Below, one piece after another: positions 35,110 through 49,072 of a stretch of DNA of 64,000 bases. The notes below the pieces were generated by a model that ran no database searches, was not told where the DNA came from, and saw nothing but the letters and a program-made list of their open reading frames with translations. Source of the stretch: Stratiolaelaps scimitus (Eukaryota; Arthropoda; Arachnida; Mesostigmata; Laelapidae); NCBI GenBank assembly GCA_019614645.1, contig JABWDB010000047.1:1922001-1986000 (forward strand), read 5' to 3'. Position 1 is the stretch's first letter. Each line of letters begins with the position of its first letter. A program made the position numbers and the translations under genes.

Positions 35110-38100
35110 AGGGGACATGAGCGAATATATATAGCGTCTCCTAATGAGCTAGAGAGAAACAGCAAGTTTGACTCACTCGCAGTTTCGCGCCACCAATTCT
35201 CCTATTCCTCGGTAGATAAAACAGTAACTCATGAGATCATGCCGTCCGTTATTCACAGTCGTTGATGTGGCGTTATATGAAAATGTAGCTCGTCCATCTG
35301 TTCCAAGTGGCCAGTTTGGGAATATTCAAAGCTAGTAGAATTTTTTGAAAATGTACGTTTTCTAATGTGAAAAAGCTTGAATGGATAACAATCACGAGAG
35401 AGGTTGGTGCTTGTGGTAACGCGTGCTTGCTACTGAAGTCTATCCAGAAATTTGTTAAATAAATGAAACAGGTACGCTAGTAATACGGACACACTTGAGT
35501 TCTTCTAGTGCGCATCTGTTTAACCAGCTTACAAAGTCTGAATCGCTGCACTCAAACGTTTTGCTGAATCTTAGTATCTCAAACTGACCAATCTTAAATT
35601 GGTGCCGTCCCAGCACGGAAGCTTCCTCTGGAACTAACGATCATCCATTATTTTTACGATAAATATATACGATACATTACAGCTAAACACTCTAGCGAAG
35701 CTAATGTTATTATATTTTACATACTACTACTATTACTTGACTAAAGCTGCTTAGCTGCTGCTTTGTTGTTTTGGCTTTATATTACGCTTGATGTAAGTTA
35801 GTTATGCAAAAGAGACCAAAGTCGAGAAAACTAAGTTTTCCTCTGTTATGGTTCATAGACGACAAGCCACAGTGTCAGAGGGTTGATGAAGCTCGCTTCA
35901 GGAAACAGAAGGAGGAGTTTTCTGCGCCTTGGCAACTCCATTGTGTCTGGTCTTGATCCCGTTTTTAAGCAAAGTTGCCCTCGAAACCGGATCTGCACCA
36001 GCGCTCTCGAAGGGTAAGCCGAAGCCGACGAGTTAATGGAGCCAGGCCCGTTCGAGCAATTACGGCGTTACGCGTATTTAACTAAGATAACGTTGGGTCT
36101 ATGTAAGTGCGCTAAACATTAGAGGGTGAATAATTTATTAAATGTCCATTGTTTTCCTAAAGAAAAATACAACAAGCTAATAATTGAGCATCCGTTTTAG
36201 CGTTTCTTACTGCTGCAATTAGGGGTGATGGCCTAGAAGACAAGATTTTGTGTTGGAAAACAAAATGCAATCTAAAGTGTCTGTAATAGTAATCCGTGTC
36301 ATTTCGTTCTCGTCAATGTATAGCTCTCAGTCAGTATCCAATTGTAAAGGAAAGGGTGCCTGGCTAATAGTAAAATATAATTTTGCCATGACACTATATG
36401 CAAGTCTATCCTCTCTGCCCGTCGACTTTAGAAAGAAGTATAGTACGTTTTCTTTTCCACGGACTCCTCACCCAAAGATATATCTGCCGCTGTTTAATGA
36501 AAAATTGATTAGAGAAGGGCATCGTTGGGTTCTTTGAAGGTTTGAAATCAATTTCTTTAGGGAATTATGCTAGCATGGCCAAGTTGGCCCTGCCACGTGT
36601 CAATGTGACTAGAACTCGATAGCAATCATACAAGGTGAGAAGAGCAACACTGAGTAATCAATTAGATATTATCTGCCGGCAGAAGAGAAATTAGGTCATG
36701 CTGACTTCCATAAAACAAGGCATGTGTATATGAGGATACCTTAATGAAATTAGATGTATGAGTCAGCCAGAACCAATAACCGACTGAGTTTCCGCGCCGC
36801 ATTTAAGCTCCGTCCATACTCTGGCCTAGATATGTCCCCGTGAGACAGCCACCCAAACGAAAATACATTGGTGATTAAACCATGCACACATATAGCGAAC
36901 GCTATTTGAGGAGCTATGCATTTCTGGTTACGTCTGAAGGTGGCCACACAAGGAGGCCACACCAACATTGACAAAATATTAAAAAATCCAATTGTTTATC
37001 AAGACCAGAAATAATGATAAGGGTTCGCGTATGCAATGAGTTCGATGCATCATACTAGGTTCATCAGGTGTCGTAGTGAGCGCTGATAACGTCTATTACC
37101 TATTACCCAGAGAATGTCACTAGGGATTCTTCGTAGGGAACTACGAACCGATCAAATGATCAAGTCCAACTGACATTTAAGTGAAAGATGTCGCCGTCCT
37201 CAAATTGTCAAAGGTCGTTATGTTTGCTTTTAAGGTGAACCTAAGAGTCACGTACAGAGTCACGTACTAGAACGCCTTAGCGTAACCCACGTGAATAGTG
37301 TCCCTTGATCTTCTCATGCTATTTAGCTAATTGTAAATGTCGTCCATTTCAATGACAATAAAAACGTCGTTCCTCTCGTTTTTGACGTAGTCAGACATGA
37401 ACGTCTGGGTCTTGGTTGAATCAATTAATTAAATGTCTTACCAAACAGAGGATTTCCCTTCTCATTGGGGTCTTATCGATTTTCTTTGACCCGTGTGATC
37501 AAATATTCGACGAATGTAGGCCAAAATAGGCAACGTTTCTGTATTTCGATTGAAAATCATCACCGTTATTGACGTACATTTGTGTGTTCGATAAAGGAGA
37601 TTTCTTAGGATGCGCAGTCCATAGGGGGAATAACTGTCCAGTGACCATTTATTGAGGGTCAGTGATTTGATTGAGTGAAGTATTATTATTATTAATTTTA
37701 GACATCTTTCAACCAACCTAGCCCCTTTCTACTGATCCGACATTTTCCTCTGGCAGCGTTCCCAGATTTTCGATGCATATAAATACGATTTGAGAAGTGC
37801 ACAATACACAATGTTCAGAGAGGCGTTGACCTTTAATTCGGAGACGAGGGGTTACCACTCTTAAGATTTTACTAACTACTTTGAGTGGCTCAACGACTAA
37901 TTAAGTATTGCCTGAGGCTGTTCGACAACTTTCTTGGACTCGTTGAATTCGTTGCTAGGGGGTAGTCTCTAAACGATGCCGCATATAAACAAAAAGTTAT
38001 GACATTTTCTAAATTCGTTTAGCGTTTCGTTGGTTGCTGATGCTCAAATGAGAAGTTTCATTTGCCATTTCCACTGTTTTGTGAAATATAACAAAACTGT

Positions 38101-41100
38101 AAATAGTCGTGTAGAATCAGACGAAACATTAACACGAAAATGAGTATTACACTATCAACATAAATCCATCTACCATCTATATATGGTATACTGTACCAAA
38201 ATGAGTATTTCATTATCTATTGATTACGCCCAGGTATTACACCAGAGTTGATTATAAACATATACTAAAGCGTATAGTATCATTGCCCATCAAGCTAGAC
38301 CAGTTGACCTTCCCAGGATCTTATTTAATTCCAAAAAAATAACTGAACTGCAGTCTCTCGCGAACCTTGTGTAACCACCTCGTGCTGAATTTCGATTTGA
38401 AAATGTGGAAATCAGTTGCGAAAAACCACAGCACAATCTCTTGGTTTAGGCTATTGTATCGTTTAGCAGCATTCCGAGGGACGCTCGAGCTCCGATCACT
38501 ATATCACATAATCGAGTAGACATAGCTCCAACCTCTGTGCACCACTGTCCACTGCAGTTCATATCAGGTATCATGTATGAAATAGATTTTGCAACAAAGC
38601 GGACCATTTTACGAACGATTTTATGCAAATAATTTGGCCACCACCTATTTTGTGGAATGGCGGCACATGTGACCATTGGGATTTGGGTTCAACATTTATC
38701 TAACGTATCGATTATTGTCGCGTGAAACTGGCAGAAACTCTTGATGACACAGACCGTTTTTTCCACTACTTTCGAAAAAGGGACTACCCGTCAGGCGGCT
38801 GTTTGCAGCCAAGACCGCGATCTATTTGCAGTCGATTGGATGATCGGCAGCCGGCAACCAAGATGGATACACTGCCGCCGATATATGGCATGTGTGGAGG
38901 AATGTATGCACAGCTGCCGCAAGGCAACAAAGGAGACTTTCATATAACATCGACTATCGGACAGGCCGTGCCGTGATGGCCCTGAGGGACAACCTGGCCG
39001 TGGATAGTGAGTGCCTCGTCAACGGAGACCTTCAACTAGATGAAAGAAGCCGTTTCTGACGAGTCATTGATAAATACTGATACTCCCGATGTATAGCGAT
39101 GCAGACCTAGAACAACCTTGATACAACATGTCGAACTACAAAGCACCTTTTCCCCAACATTGCTCGATCTCAGGGCGACAGCTACAAAGGGCTCTTTCAC
39201 ATGTTTTCAGCTCGTGTAGCCAATGTGATATTTTCCATTTTTTGTTCATTAATATATTATGCAATAATATAATGCACAAAATGTAACTAAATTAAAATTA
39301 AGTTAACTCATGTGGCTCAATGACACAGGGTTGCATAAGGCAAGGTGCATGCACTGTACATAGATTACGCTTAACCTTAGACGGCACCTAGTTTCCTGGT
39401 TTCTACGCATACGGTAGAACACGAATCAGTGCATGACTATATATAAAAACAATAAGGAAAAATACAAATGTTCAAATAACTGTGATACCAAACAAGACAA
39501 CGCTGGTTACCTTTTCGATAAGTTAGAAATAGCACGTTCATTGCTGAAAGAGCATTTCACTTTTCAGCTGCCAACGAGCCGTTTTTCTTCATAATTGAAA
39601 TTTCTCCACTTTATTTACAGAACATCTTGCTCAGCTGTACGTCTACATTGCCTGCCTTCCTCTGTATGAAGCAAGGGAACAACGACATTGGGGTATCCAA
39701 ACATTGTTTACTGTACCAAATGTTACTCTCCGTTCTTAAGGTAGACCATCATTAATTGTCCTCACACATTAACTCAATAAGGGAATGTTTGTCCCGACCA
39801 AATAAATTGCAGTTATATTGCACATGATGTACATTTTACTCAAGCCATGTCCATGCTATGCCTGCCTCGAAAGGTTCGTCCCCCTATAAAATTATTGTTG
39901 TCCCTTGCAGTGGTGCATAGCATAGGCGGGGTGATACTGCACACAATGTCTGCCCTCGTCTTCTGAGTGGCTGAGTCTCTCTGTTTCAGGGCTAACACCT
40001 CCGTGGCATATACTTTCTAAAAAAAAGGCCTGTACCCTAAATGCAATTTAGCAACCACGACGGACTGGCTTATTTTTGCCTGTTTGAATTCTGCGGCCAT
40101 AACGCACGTTCGATGCCGGCCCGTGGAATGGCCTTTGCCACTTCCAGAACGCTACAAGCTCATAGTAGTATAGCTGTGTGAAATATGCTATAGCCCTACA
40201 GGGCCAAAGTCGCTATAGTCATAAACGAAAATTGTCTTTGCAAGGACTTGAAGTATGAGTCCCAGAAAACAGCTAAAAGTCCTTCAGAAATGCAACGCCA
40301 AACGAACCATCGCTATGTGCCGTAGTTCCGACCCTATCGATACAGGATCCAAGCGTTCGCGAACATTAGCCTGGCCTAATGTATTGGATGGATTTACCAC
40401 GGTCTACCAGAGTGTGGTATGCACCTATTTGGTACGTAGCCGTATTGGTCGATATGTCCTAATAATTCGAGTCGCAGCTGCTTATGCCTCTTACGTTTAA
40501 ACTCGTGCGATATCACCAGGTATTGCATTTACGTTGCTTTCCATAATAACGGTCGGCGCCATTATTCCTATTGCCACTGTTTCAACAAATTCAGGGCACA
40601 AGTGATATATTTCAAAGACGAATAACTGGGAACCTTTATATAATAGTTCATACAGAGACAGCAACGGCCGTATGGTATAAGAGACCTCTTATTAGAACAA
40701 CGTGTTGGCACGTTTCGATTTGACCCTTCTGGCATTTTTTTTGTATTTGTGGAATATTGGTCTAGGGAATTAGGTGAAGTGAACTACATTTCAATGGCAC
40801 GGTTCTGGGATGCTGTTTTCATTTAGGTTACAACTCGGCAGGCTTAGGTACAGAGCATAACATGTCAACGCCTCTGTTGTATAGGCTGGCTAGAAGCTAT
40901 CGACCCAGTAACAGAAACCTCTCTTATCGGGGTGTTTTAGTACAACGACGCTGGCGCGAGTAGGCCCACGGCGGCCGATCCGATTGGAACAAGTCCTGGG
41001 ATAGATTGAGCAGGACGAGGCATCAACGACGGCTGATGCCGTCTACCAGATCAACCGGGCTCTACAGACAGTGGCATCACATCAACGGAAATAGCCAAGT

Positions 41101-41670
41101 CTGGTTGCTTCTGTAGGTGGAGGACGGAACAAGCCATCCGTAAGGACACTCTGGGGAAATGTCTGCGCCAGCTGGTATGCCATTCGATATCGGAAAACTG
41201 ATAGAATAGACCACACATACTATTGAATTATACTATTCTTGTTTCTGATTGAATTATACTTGAATTATACTTGGTGAACATCACTAAACTTGCGCATAGT
41301 TAAATGTTTGTCCGCTGATATAACCGTATGTATAGTCATCTGCAAGCGCTTTAATGCATATCTTAACTATATACATATATTATATATACAGATATATGCG
41401 CTGATATCATAAGGTCTGTCAGGTAATAAAAGCTAAAGAGTGTTAAAAGTGAACCGAGCCGAACTTCAAATCATTCACTTTCGTGGTCTTTGAGCTCTAT
41501 TTCACGGTAGGCAGTATGTTCCAGGCGCAATGTTAGTCATACCGACAAACCTACGCAACTTTTCACTTCTATACGTTGCTTGTTACCATCACTAACAATG
41601 GTGGCCTCCGGGTGTTGCAGTCGGGTCTGGGTAAAAGTCAGAGTTTTCCTTCCGCTGGAGGGAGTTCCTC
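35110..41670. other. Upstream of OATP; AT-rich with decayed coding-like patches
   Basis: No gene identified. A GC-richer patch at about 38750-39060 (plus) shifts between open frames (for example YRTGRAVMALRDNLAVDSE). Another at about 40930-41170 (plus) has TTADAVYQINRALQTVASHQ, which recalls the RT motif region of non-LTR elements. Both are probably decayed element fragments. The OATP promoter and leader exon should lie here but I cannot place them. Confidence 0.35.
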
Positions 41671-42453
41671 TCATTGAACTGTTGGCGGATTCTGAGCCCT
41701 CCAATTTTGACATGCTGGCCAAGAGAGAACGCCAAGAAAAACTCTCCAGGCATCACAACCACCTGCGATATTGTTGATTAGTGTGTGCACATTGCTTTCA
41801 GTAAGAGCTTCCTTTAGCGTGACGCTGTTTCTGATTGGCGACGTAGCCTTGAGGTCAATATCTTTCTGCATTGGTGGTGTCTTGAGCGCAAACGCGCCTA
41901 AATGTGAGCTCATTACGTTTTTCATATGCATACACGTAAACAGACTAAATCACATAGGCTCCAGTGTGTTTATCAATTTGGGATGCCTCCACCAATTGAT
42001 GCATTGACGTATGCGCTAGGACGGACAAGAATTTTGACCTTAATGATGGTTTGTGTTTCCTATCGCAGAACCTGATACATCAGCGGCACTAAACTGAGAA
42101 TAATTTCTCTTAGTCCTGAACTCTGAATGTCCTCGTTGTTGCTATCCGTAGTACCATCTCGTCCTACGCTTCCATCAAGTTCGAAGGTCATATCATCAGA
42201 GGTGGTATCCCATATACACATACAGTGTTTCGTGTTTCAGTCCGAGTCGAGCAGAGGCCAGCTGAGCATAAATCCAGTTTTCTTCTCACGTGGAACCTGC
42301 GTGGAGCTGCCTCCAAGACGCCTCTGTTGCTGGACGACCGGCGAACTTCTGGAGTTCGGTCACGTTTCCAGACGAAATAGCCTCTGTTCCTACGAGCGAC
42401 CTTCCCATTCCACTAGAAGTCGCCCTGAGCGCGCTTGAAAAATCATATGATAC
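41671..42453 (-). CDS. Unidentified gene, last two exons (tentative)
   Basis: Two minus-strand exons, 42297..42453 (acceptor CACGCAG|GTA, donor GCAG|GTTCCA) and 41671..41897 (acceptor CACATTTAG|GC, stop at 41671), join in phase. They encode about 127 residues, including VTELQKFAGRPATEASWRQL and KDIDLKATSPIRNSVTLKEA. Codon choice looks coding, but I recognise no family and see no upstream exon. The open stretch after IAG could instead be an intron. A further Ser/Thr-rich open stretch (41722 down to about 41590) lies in another frame. Confidence 0.35.
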
Positions 42454-45400
42454 CTGCGTGAATATGTATAGATGTAGGTACATATGTACATATTAAACAT
42501 CACATCCAGATCCGTACGGTGTTTCGTCTTTCCTACACGTATACGCTTTCGCTGATCAACTCGCAGGCTGCTGAAGATCAATCAAGACAGGCGAGTTTCT
42601 AGACAGACCACCGCTTTGCTCAGTGACAGGAAGAGCGAGGTTGCTATCTTCTGACTCTCTCCTAAGTAAGTGCAATTCATCCGAATATACTTTTTTATTC
42701 TTTGCTTTTTACTTCTTTTGTTTGGCATCCCATCGAGTACATGCCTCACACTTGTGTATGGTGAGCACCTCACCCGATATTTGCTATCCTAATTGTGGAG
42801 AAGTTGGCCACTTCCAGTGTGAATTTAGTTAGCACCATCCTCTAATATCTCGACTCTTCGATGTCTGTTACAAATACCGGTAACGGGAGAGAACAAATAG
42901 AGAATCTAACAACCTAAGATTGCTACTAGCTTTCTTAAACAAAAATAGGCAAACTGTCTAAGAATGAACACAGAAAGTTCTTCTGAGAAGAGAATTCAAC
43001 GAAGGGTTAATTAAATTTATTCCAAACGTTGCAATACACTCTCTGGTTCACTACACGAAGCATGCTACAAATTGAAACAACATGTAGCCAAAAGAAGCCC
43101 TGACCTTGATTAGCTAAATTGAGGTTACGCAATAACTCTCGACCGTGCGACTTGAATCTATTCACAGGCTGAATTGGCGGCAAACACGAAATCGACTGCT
43201 GCTTAAAACGTCGCAGCCAAAAACTAAAACAAAAACGCTGCCACAAGAAACTTAAATTAAAATTCGTGCAATATGCAACAATGCCCATGGTCGAACTGAA
43301 ATTCGTCCTGTTACAGGGCAAAATCTGGTACAGAATGTCCCGTCCCTGCAAATAGCATTAGCTTATCTAGAATCGCTAACGACGATCTACGATCCAGCAG
43401 TCTTAATGTGTAAACTAAGGGCCGCCTTGCCTTACAGTAGGTAATTATACAAGCTTAGCAGAAGATATGACTCTACGCTTCACGGGATAGGAATCGCTGG
43501 TGCCACAGACCATTCGTAGTGCCAGGCCTGCCTTAAACGAAACTACGAACACCTGCTTTTCTTATTATAAAATGACCCAAACTGAAAACGGAGATGTAGA
43601 CATATACTATTGCTATTATTAAAAATTCCAAAGCGAAATATTGTAATGCACTTACCCAGCACCGCAACGCTTAGGGTTATGTAAAACTATACTCGTATTG
43701 ATAGTCTATAAATTGCCCTCAGCGTTCAACATTTGATGAATATACATAGGGGTATTCATTGAGTTGCTGACCCGCCCTTTTTAGCAGATTTTCCTTTGAT
43801 CCAATTCGAGTTGTCACTCAGGTTGCTCCCCACAATGGTTGCGACGGATATTATGACTACCCATCAAGCGAGCAAGTCCATCGGATCTAACCATATGTCT
43901 TGCAAGATCTCGAACAGCTTTCGTGCCGGCTTGTACGTACACGATTAATTATCACATTCCACGCACCGGAATCTTCCACAATCGCAAGGGTTTCTTTGCG
44001 CGGCGAACGTGGACACTGCCCACCGCAAAAACGGATAAAACCCGTCTGGGGATTTGTAGACCACGAGTGAGCGTCGCGGCCACATCAACCGTTACGAATA
44101 CGTTTACACAATCGATTAGTATCACCAATTGGTCGCATCATTTTGAACCAGTATCATGCATCGCACCGCTGTACAGTACCATATCGAGATGGACGCGCAC
44201 TTAAAATTCTCATGCAGAGCTAATGACATATTGAGGGGTCATATTTGTCGATTTGGATCAGGCGACGATCTTAAAGCATCAATGAGGGACTCCCCACGAC
44301 TATTTCATGGTGCTACGATCAAGTACTATGATCTGCGGATAAAAATGAATCGGACGGTGTGTTTTAGTATCCGACAAAATTTCGGAGTATTTCACTTCCA
44401 AAGGGCAGAAAGCTGTTACAAGGTTCTGCCTGACAGCGGATCGCATGACGACGCAGGCCGCATGAGGTCGATTGGCCACGCAAACTCTATATTATCATTG
44501 CCCATTGGCAGTGGCTATTGTAACTCTATGCTCCACGCTATTTCCTTTCTAGGTACAGGTCACTTTGAATACTGCGAAAAAAATATCGACCATTCGAAGG
44601 CTGCCGAAGCAGCCCATGCCTCCATGAATTGTTGACTCACTTTCCAATTCGGCCACGCCGCAGACACCTTTTATGGATGATTGACCGGAAACCTAACAAT
44701 TCACAACATCACTATGGTATTTGCCTATTGTCGGCGTGATCAAGTCCAAGTGGCCGTTCGAAATCAGTGATGTATAATAACTGCTCGCTGCAAAGCCCTC
44801 GAAATGCAGCATGAGTGAGTCTTCGACACGCGTAGCTTGGCTGGAGTGATTCTTGGATAAGGTGAGTGATCGGTATTTGATTATTTGGTGACAACCCTTT
44901 GCACGAATCGATGCTACTTTCTGTTTGGACGAAAACGACCTAACCCCTAACTTTTACCTGTTGCTCGCTATGGAAGCGTGTGACAATAGAGCTGAGCCCA
45001 GAAGTTGTCCTTCGGGCACTCCTCTGAAAATCGAAGTAGAGATGATCGTGAGCGAAGTTCAACCCTATATATATATATAGAGAGAGAGAGAGAGATAAAT
45101 GTAGGTTTCCAGCTAGGTGGGATGTAATAATATGAATAATCTCTAGGTCTGACCAACTCAACTAGAATTGCTCGCATGAGCCTCCTCTCGTGACAAGGTC
45201 TTGAAGCAATGCGACTACAAATCGCTACCAAGCCCTTTCCGCCATAGAGGAAAGACAGCCGGTAAGAAGAAGGGCAGAAGGTGTGGGTTTCAGCTCACGC
45301 CAGCAGGTTGATTTTACCTTACGAGAAGCCAATTTGTTTTCTGCAGTCCTGCCTTCCGCGAATTGGTGAGCTTATTTTTTCCCTCAAATTTTGGACTCGT

Positions 45401-47580
45401 CAAGAACATCACTTGCGATGGCTAATTTGTGTTGTCATTTGTGTTGTAACCTATCGTAATTCTAATATTTTGTCTCCAAATAGAAGTTCTCTGTTTTTCT
45501 GTTTCATACGGTACAGTGCTATATGCATAGCTATCCATTATGGTAGCCATATAGCACATGGAAGTCTTAAAAATTAGCATTCAACAACGAATAATATAAT
45601 AAAAATAATAATGATTTTGTAGCATATTAATTATTCACAAATTAACACTTGCGATGCGTGGACGCGTATTCCATGAGAGGCTCGGCAGAATAAGAATAAT
45701 AATAATAACAACGATTGTGATTTTCATTACAGTAGCTCGATGTAAACGTGTCGTTCTAAAGGTATATTTTCGTAATGCAAAAATGTTCCATTTTACAAAA
45801 CCACCTATTTTTATCCTCACATCTCGTGCAAGTTGCTGCAACAAAGTTTGCTGAAATCGGGAACAGCGCATTACAATAGTGACGGCCAAGGCCGTGGATG
45901 CCTATGTGATACTCGTGAGCAGGGTCACTCCCTCTCACGTGTGGTTAAACGGTAGCGAACTGACGGATACCATTTGCCGTCTCGTACGCCAACATCGCGC
46001 TCGTTGGAGCTCACCTGGAAAACTTCCACATGTTAAACCTGCAAAATAGTGAACGAAATCGGCCCAAAAAAAACAAAGAGCTACTTGCTATTCTGCTGCG
46101 CTGAATCAGCGAAACCATTGCCACCCGTCAAGCTCTCTCGCGTGACTGATGTTGACAAATACCCCTGTTGGACCCCGTTGATCATTTTTTAGGTTTGTCG
46201 GAACTTAGTGCTGCTTCTTTGCTCTCATTGGTGGCCAAATGTGGGTTAACGATCCTGCGGACATTGTACGCACCTTGAGTTGCGACAGCACTGATCAACT
46301 AACATGATTGACTTTTTTGCTGTTTATTGTCCATGTGATTATTTGATTAGTGGGTGACGCGCATACGGCGGTGGAATGGCGACCGGATGGCTGTAGTTGT
46401 GCTATGTAGTAGATGTTTTCGTAGAAAGTTTCTTAGCCAAAGCTTTAGAATGCACGATGAGTGGGGAAATTACTACCTATGTTGTTCTGTTCAATGTAGA
46501 TGGCTATAGGACTGTTTTGTAACAATGGCTACCTATGAACTGTGAACATTATATATCCAATGAATCTTCAGACAATAGATTTCAACGCGATAGACTTCAT
46601 GCACGAAATATACAATGTATCGAATTTAATAAAATACTGAAATTATACCACGATATGGTCAATAAAATGAATTGACCACAGTCAGCACAACATATAATAC
46701 ATTCATATTCGTTATGGATTATTAATCTGAATTAGGTATATGTTAATCAAGTGAAGTGATAATAGATCTTACTAATATATAATAATATACCAACTTGCCT
46801 GTCTTGCCTGTCTTGTAGCACAATTGATGCTTAGCTGAATTTGGAATGAAATAACTGGATGTTCTTTTGGGTAAGAGTCTAGTCTATTTTTCAAGGTGGT
46901 TCTGCTGGCAAACAATTGGAGAGGCCGAAGCCAAACCTTTCAAGTGTATATTACGGCCAGCAACAGATCTGAGACGCCAGTTTCACTGCTGCCGCTGTGC
47001 CGAATTGCCATTTAAGCTGTTTAACCCAGAAGGACGTCAACGGCTGATTCGGGATAGATTCATTCGGGATAATCAGATATTTCGGTATTTCTGCTGTGCA
47101 CCGTCAACTTAGTGATAACTCCTCTACCATTTCGGACGAATCTTTGACGACGGCGAATTGTTAACAGCTGCGCCTTTCTCATCAGGTACTGTGAGAGCAC
47201 TACCGACACGGTACTGCTCTCGGTATAACCCAAAGAGTTATACCAACAAGTGCTCATGTTGACATACATCTCTGTTGGCAGTGAGTAATCTTGTGCGCTC
47301 GTTTCGAAGCCATTTATACGATGCACCTTATGATGGCAACGGAAGCAAGTAGATTAATATGTAAACAAGCGCATGCTGAAAATAAACTGAACTTTTACTT
47401 GCGATAAACTACTATAACCATTTTTGTCTACAGCTCGATGGGTCTGTGCATTGGGGAGAGTATCGTGGATATAAAGAGGATGGTTCCCGTTAATGCTTTA
47501 AATCATCCAAAGACTAATTACAGCTTAGGTACAATTGACTATCTACTAAAGTCTCATTTGTTACACATATGCGTTATTAT
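42454..47580. other. Sparse stretch without identified gene
   Basis: Overlapping open frames at 43.9-44.64 kb (plus) and 47.06-47.33 kb (minus) have some coding flavour but no recognisable motif and no consistent splice pattern. There is a mixed (TA)n(GA)n tract at about 45066-45096. The rest is AT-rich. Confidence 0.4.
45066..45096. repeat. Compound (TA)n(GA)n microsatellite
   Basis: A TA tract runs directly into a GA tract. Confidence 0.9.
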
Positions 47581-47725
47581 TTTCGGGCTAATCTTGCAGT
47601 CAACCTTTAGTGTCCACGGTTGTGCATTGCATCGTGAAACGGACCCCTACATGTAGATATGCGATGGTGGGGATCGAACGCTAAAACTTAAAGTGCACAC
47701 GCTTTAAGAAGCACGCAAGAAGCCC
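47581..47725 (-). repeat. tRNA-derived SINE, family 2, copy with intact B-box
   Basis: On the minus strand, B-box AGCGTTCGATCCCCACC is preceded by a hairpin CTTAAAG...CTTTAAG in the anticodon-arm position. It is followed by GGGGTCCGTTTC and CCGTGGACACTAAAGGTTGA, matching the 61.0 kb copy. Confidence 0.7.
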
Positions 47726-48903
47726 CAGGTTCCCGCACAAGGAAACACTGACACGGACTTCCGAAGAAAACACTACCGTTCGCTACGAGGGCGAACACCT
47801 GACTGGAGATAATGCACTACCCCTATCTTATCGTTAATGAAGGGCCCAGAAACGCTGCGGTGATGGTAAATATATAATTACTCTCCTGTACACACAGGAC
47901 CCCAGAATAGGAGGGCGTTTACACGATCTGCCGAGAGAAGAGCCTGCTTTTGATGTTACGAAATGCCTTAAATGTCCGGCGTTGAGGTTAAAGTAGCCTA
48001 ATAGATCGAAGGTTAGCCTACCCTGCTTGAGCTATGATTTCTGAAGTTTGTAATTGTTTTATTACAACTATTATGATTATTCAAATTATTATTGTGATCA
48101 TCATCTCAACAGATCCAGCTAAAAATTACGTTCTCCTCAATCAGTGTTATGCTAATCAATGCACTTAGAGGTTACCTATTTAGCTCGTCTATTCTAAATT
48201 TATTTAATTGGTCCAGTACGTACATTTCAGTGTTTAGAACTAAGCATGCCTATAAATATTGTTCGTAAATAAATGCAGAAATTTACTGTCTCTTGAGATC
48301 GATTCCAGTGGCGATCCATGTGATGATTTATTTCAGTGATGACCGCTTCTGTAGGTCTCGAATTTGGAAATGCAGTTGTAAATATCTACCTATAGTATAT
48401 ACGATATCAGTCGTTCTTCAAAAATTTCATATTCTAATGAAACGTTTATATGTAATAGCAGTAGAGTTTTTATCTTATTACTTTTTAATATTCTAATCAA
48501 TCACCCAAGATTCCACCAGGACTAACCCACGAGCGGTGAATCTTTCACTGGCCCTTTATTATGGTCAATAATGCGTATTCTTTATTTATAAGTATAATTT
48601 GGGCAACAATTGTACTCAATGAACGTGTCCTAGTTTGAAATTAAGAAGGGTGTCGCGTTCAGTAAAATTCAAGAGGGGCGCCCGAGTTACTCATTGATTG
48701 AATATTTATTAAAATGCTTTGCATTTTCAAATTCTCCTTCACGAGAATTTCCTGCAGTCGACGATAATCTTATTAGCTTTTCTTTCATTTTCTCTTATTC
48801 GATTGTTAGACCAATAATTAGTCCACATCAATGTTTTTACCTAAATGAGAAGATCCTTTGGTAGAGGATCGTTCATATGGCGTGGTCTACGAGTCTATTT
48901 CAG

Positions 48904-49072
48904 CAACCTGTGAAGTGATCCAGTTCGATCTGAGCAGCAAGGAGTTGCCCAATCAATACATGCATCATGACATCTCCAATGACGAAGCAATACGAGATAC
49001 AACATCCATCCAGTTTCGATCAGCAACGTCATTGTTCCCTATCCAGAGCACGGGAGCTTTGACTGCACCAAC
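48904..49072 (+). CDS. Single coding-like exon of unidentified gene (tentative)
   Basis: It lies between GTCTATTTCAG|CA and ACCAAC|GTAATG and is open for 55 codons, with residues such as TCEVIQFDLSSKELPNQY and TSIQFRSATSLFPIQSTG. Codon use looks like a real exon. It begins in phase 1 and ends in phase 2; no partner exon was found nearby. Confidence 0.35.

Noticed and set aside
44156..44635. 159-codon open frame on the plus strand, overlapping another at 43923..44204
   Set aside because: No recognisable motif and the two frames do not join sensibly; kept only as a weak possibility in the region note.
47060..47326. Minus-strand open frame with a plausible residue mix
   Set aside because: No donor or partner exon and no family likeness; too weak to annotate.
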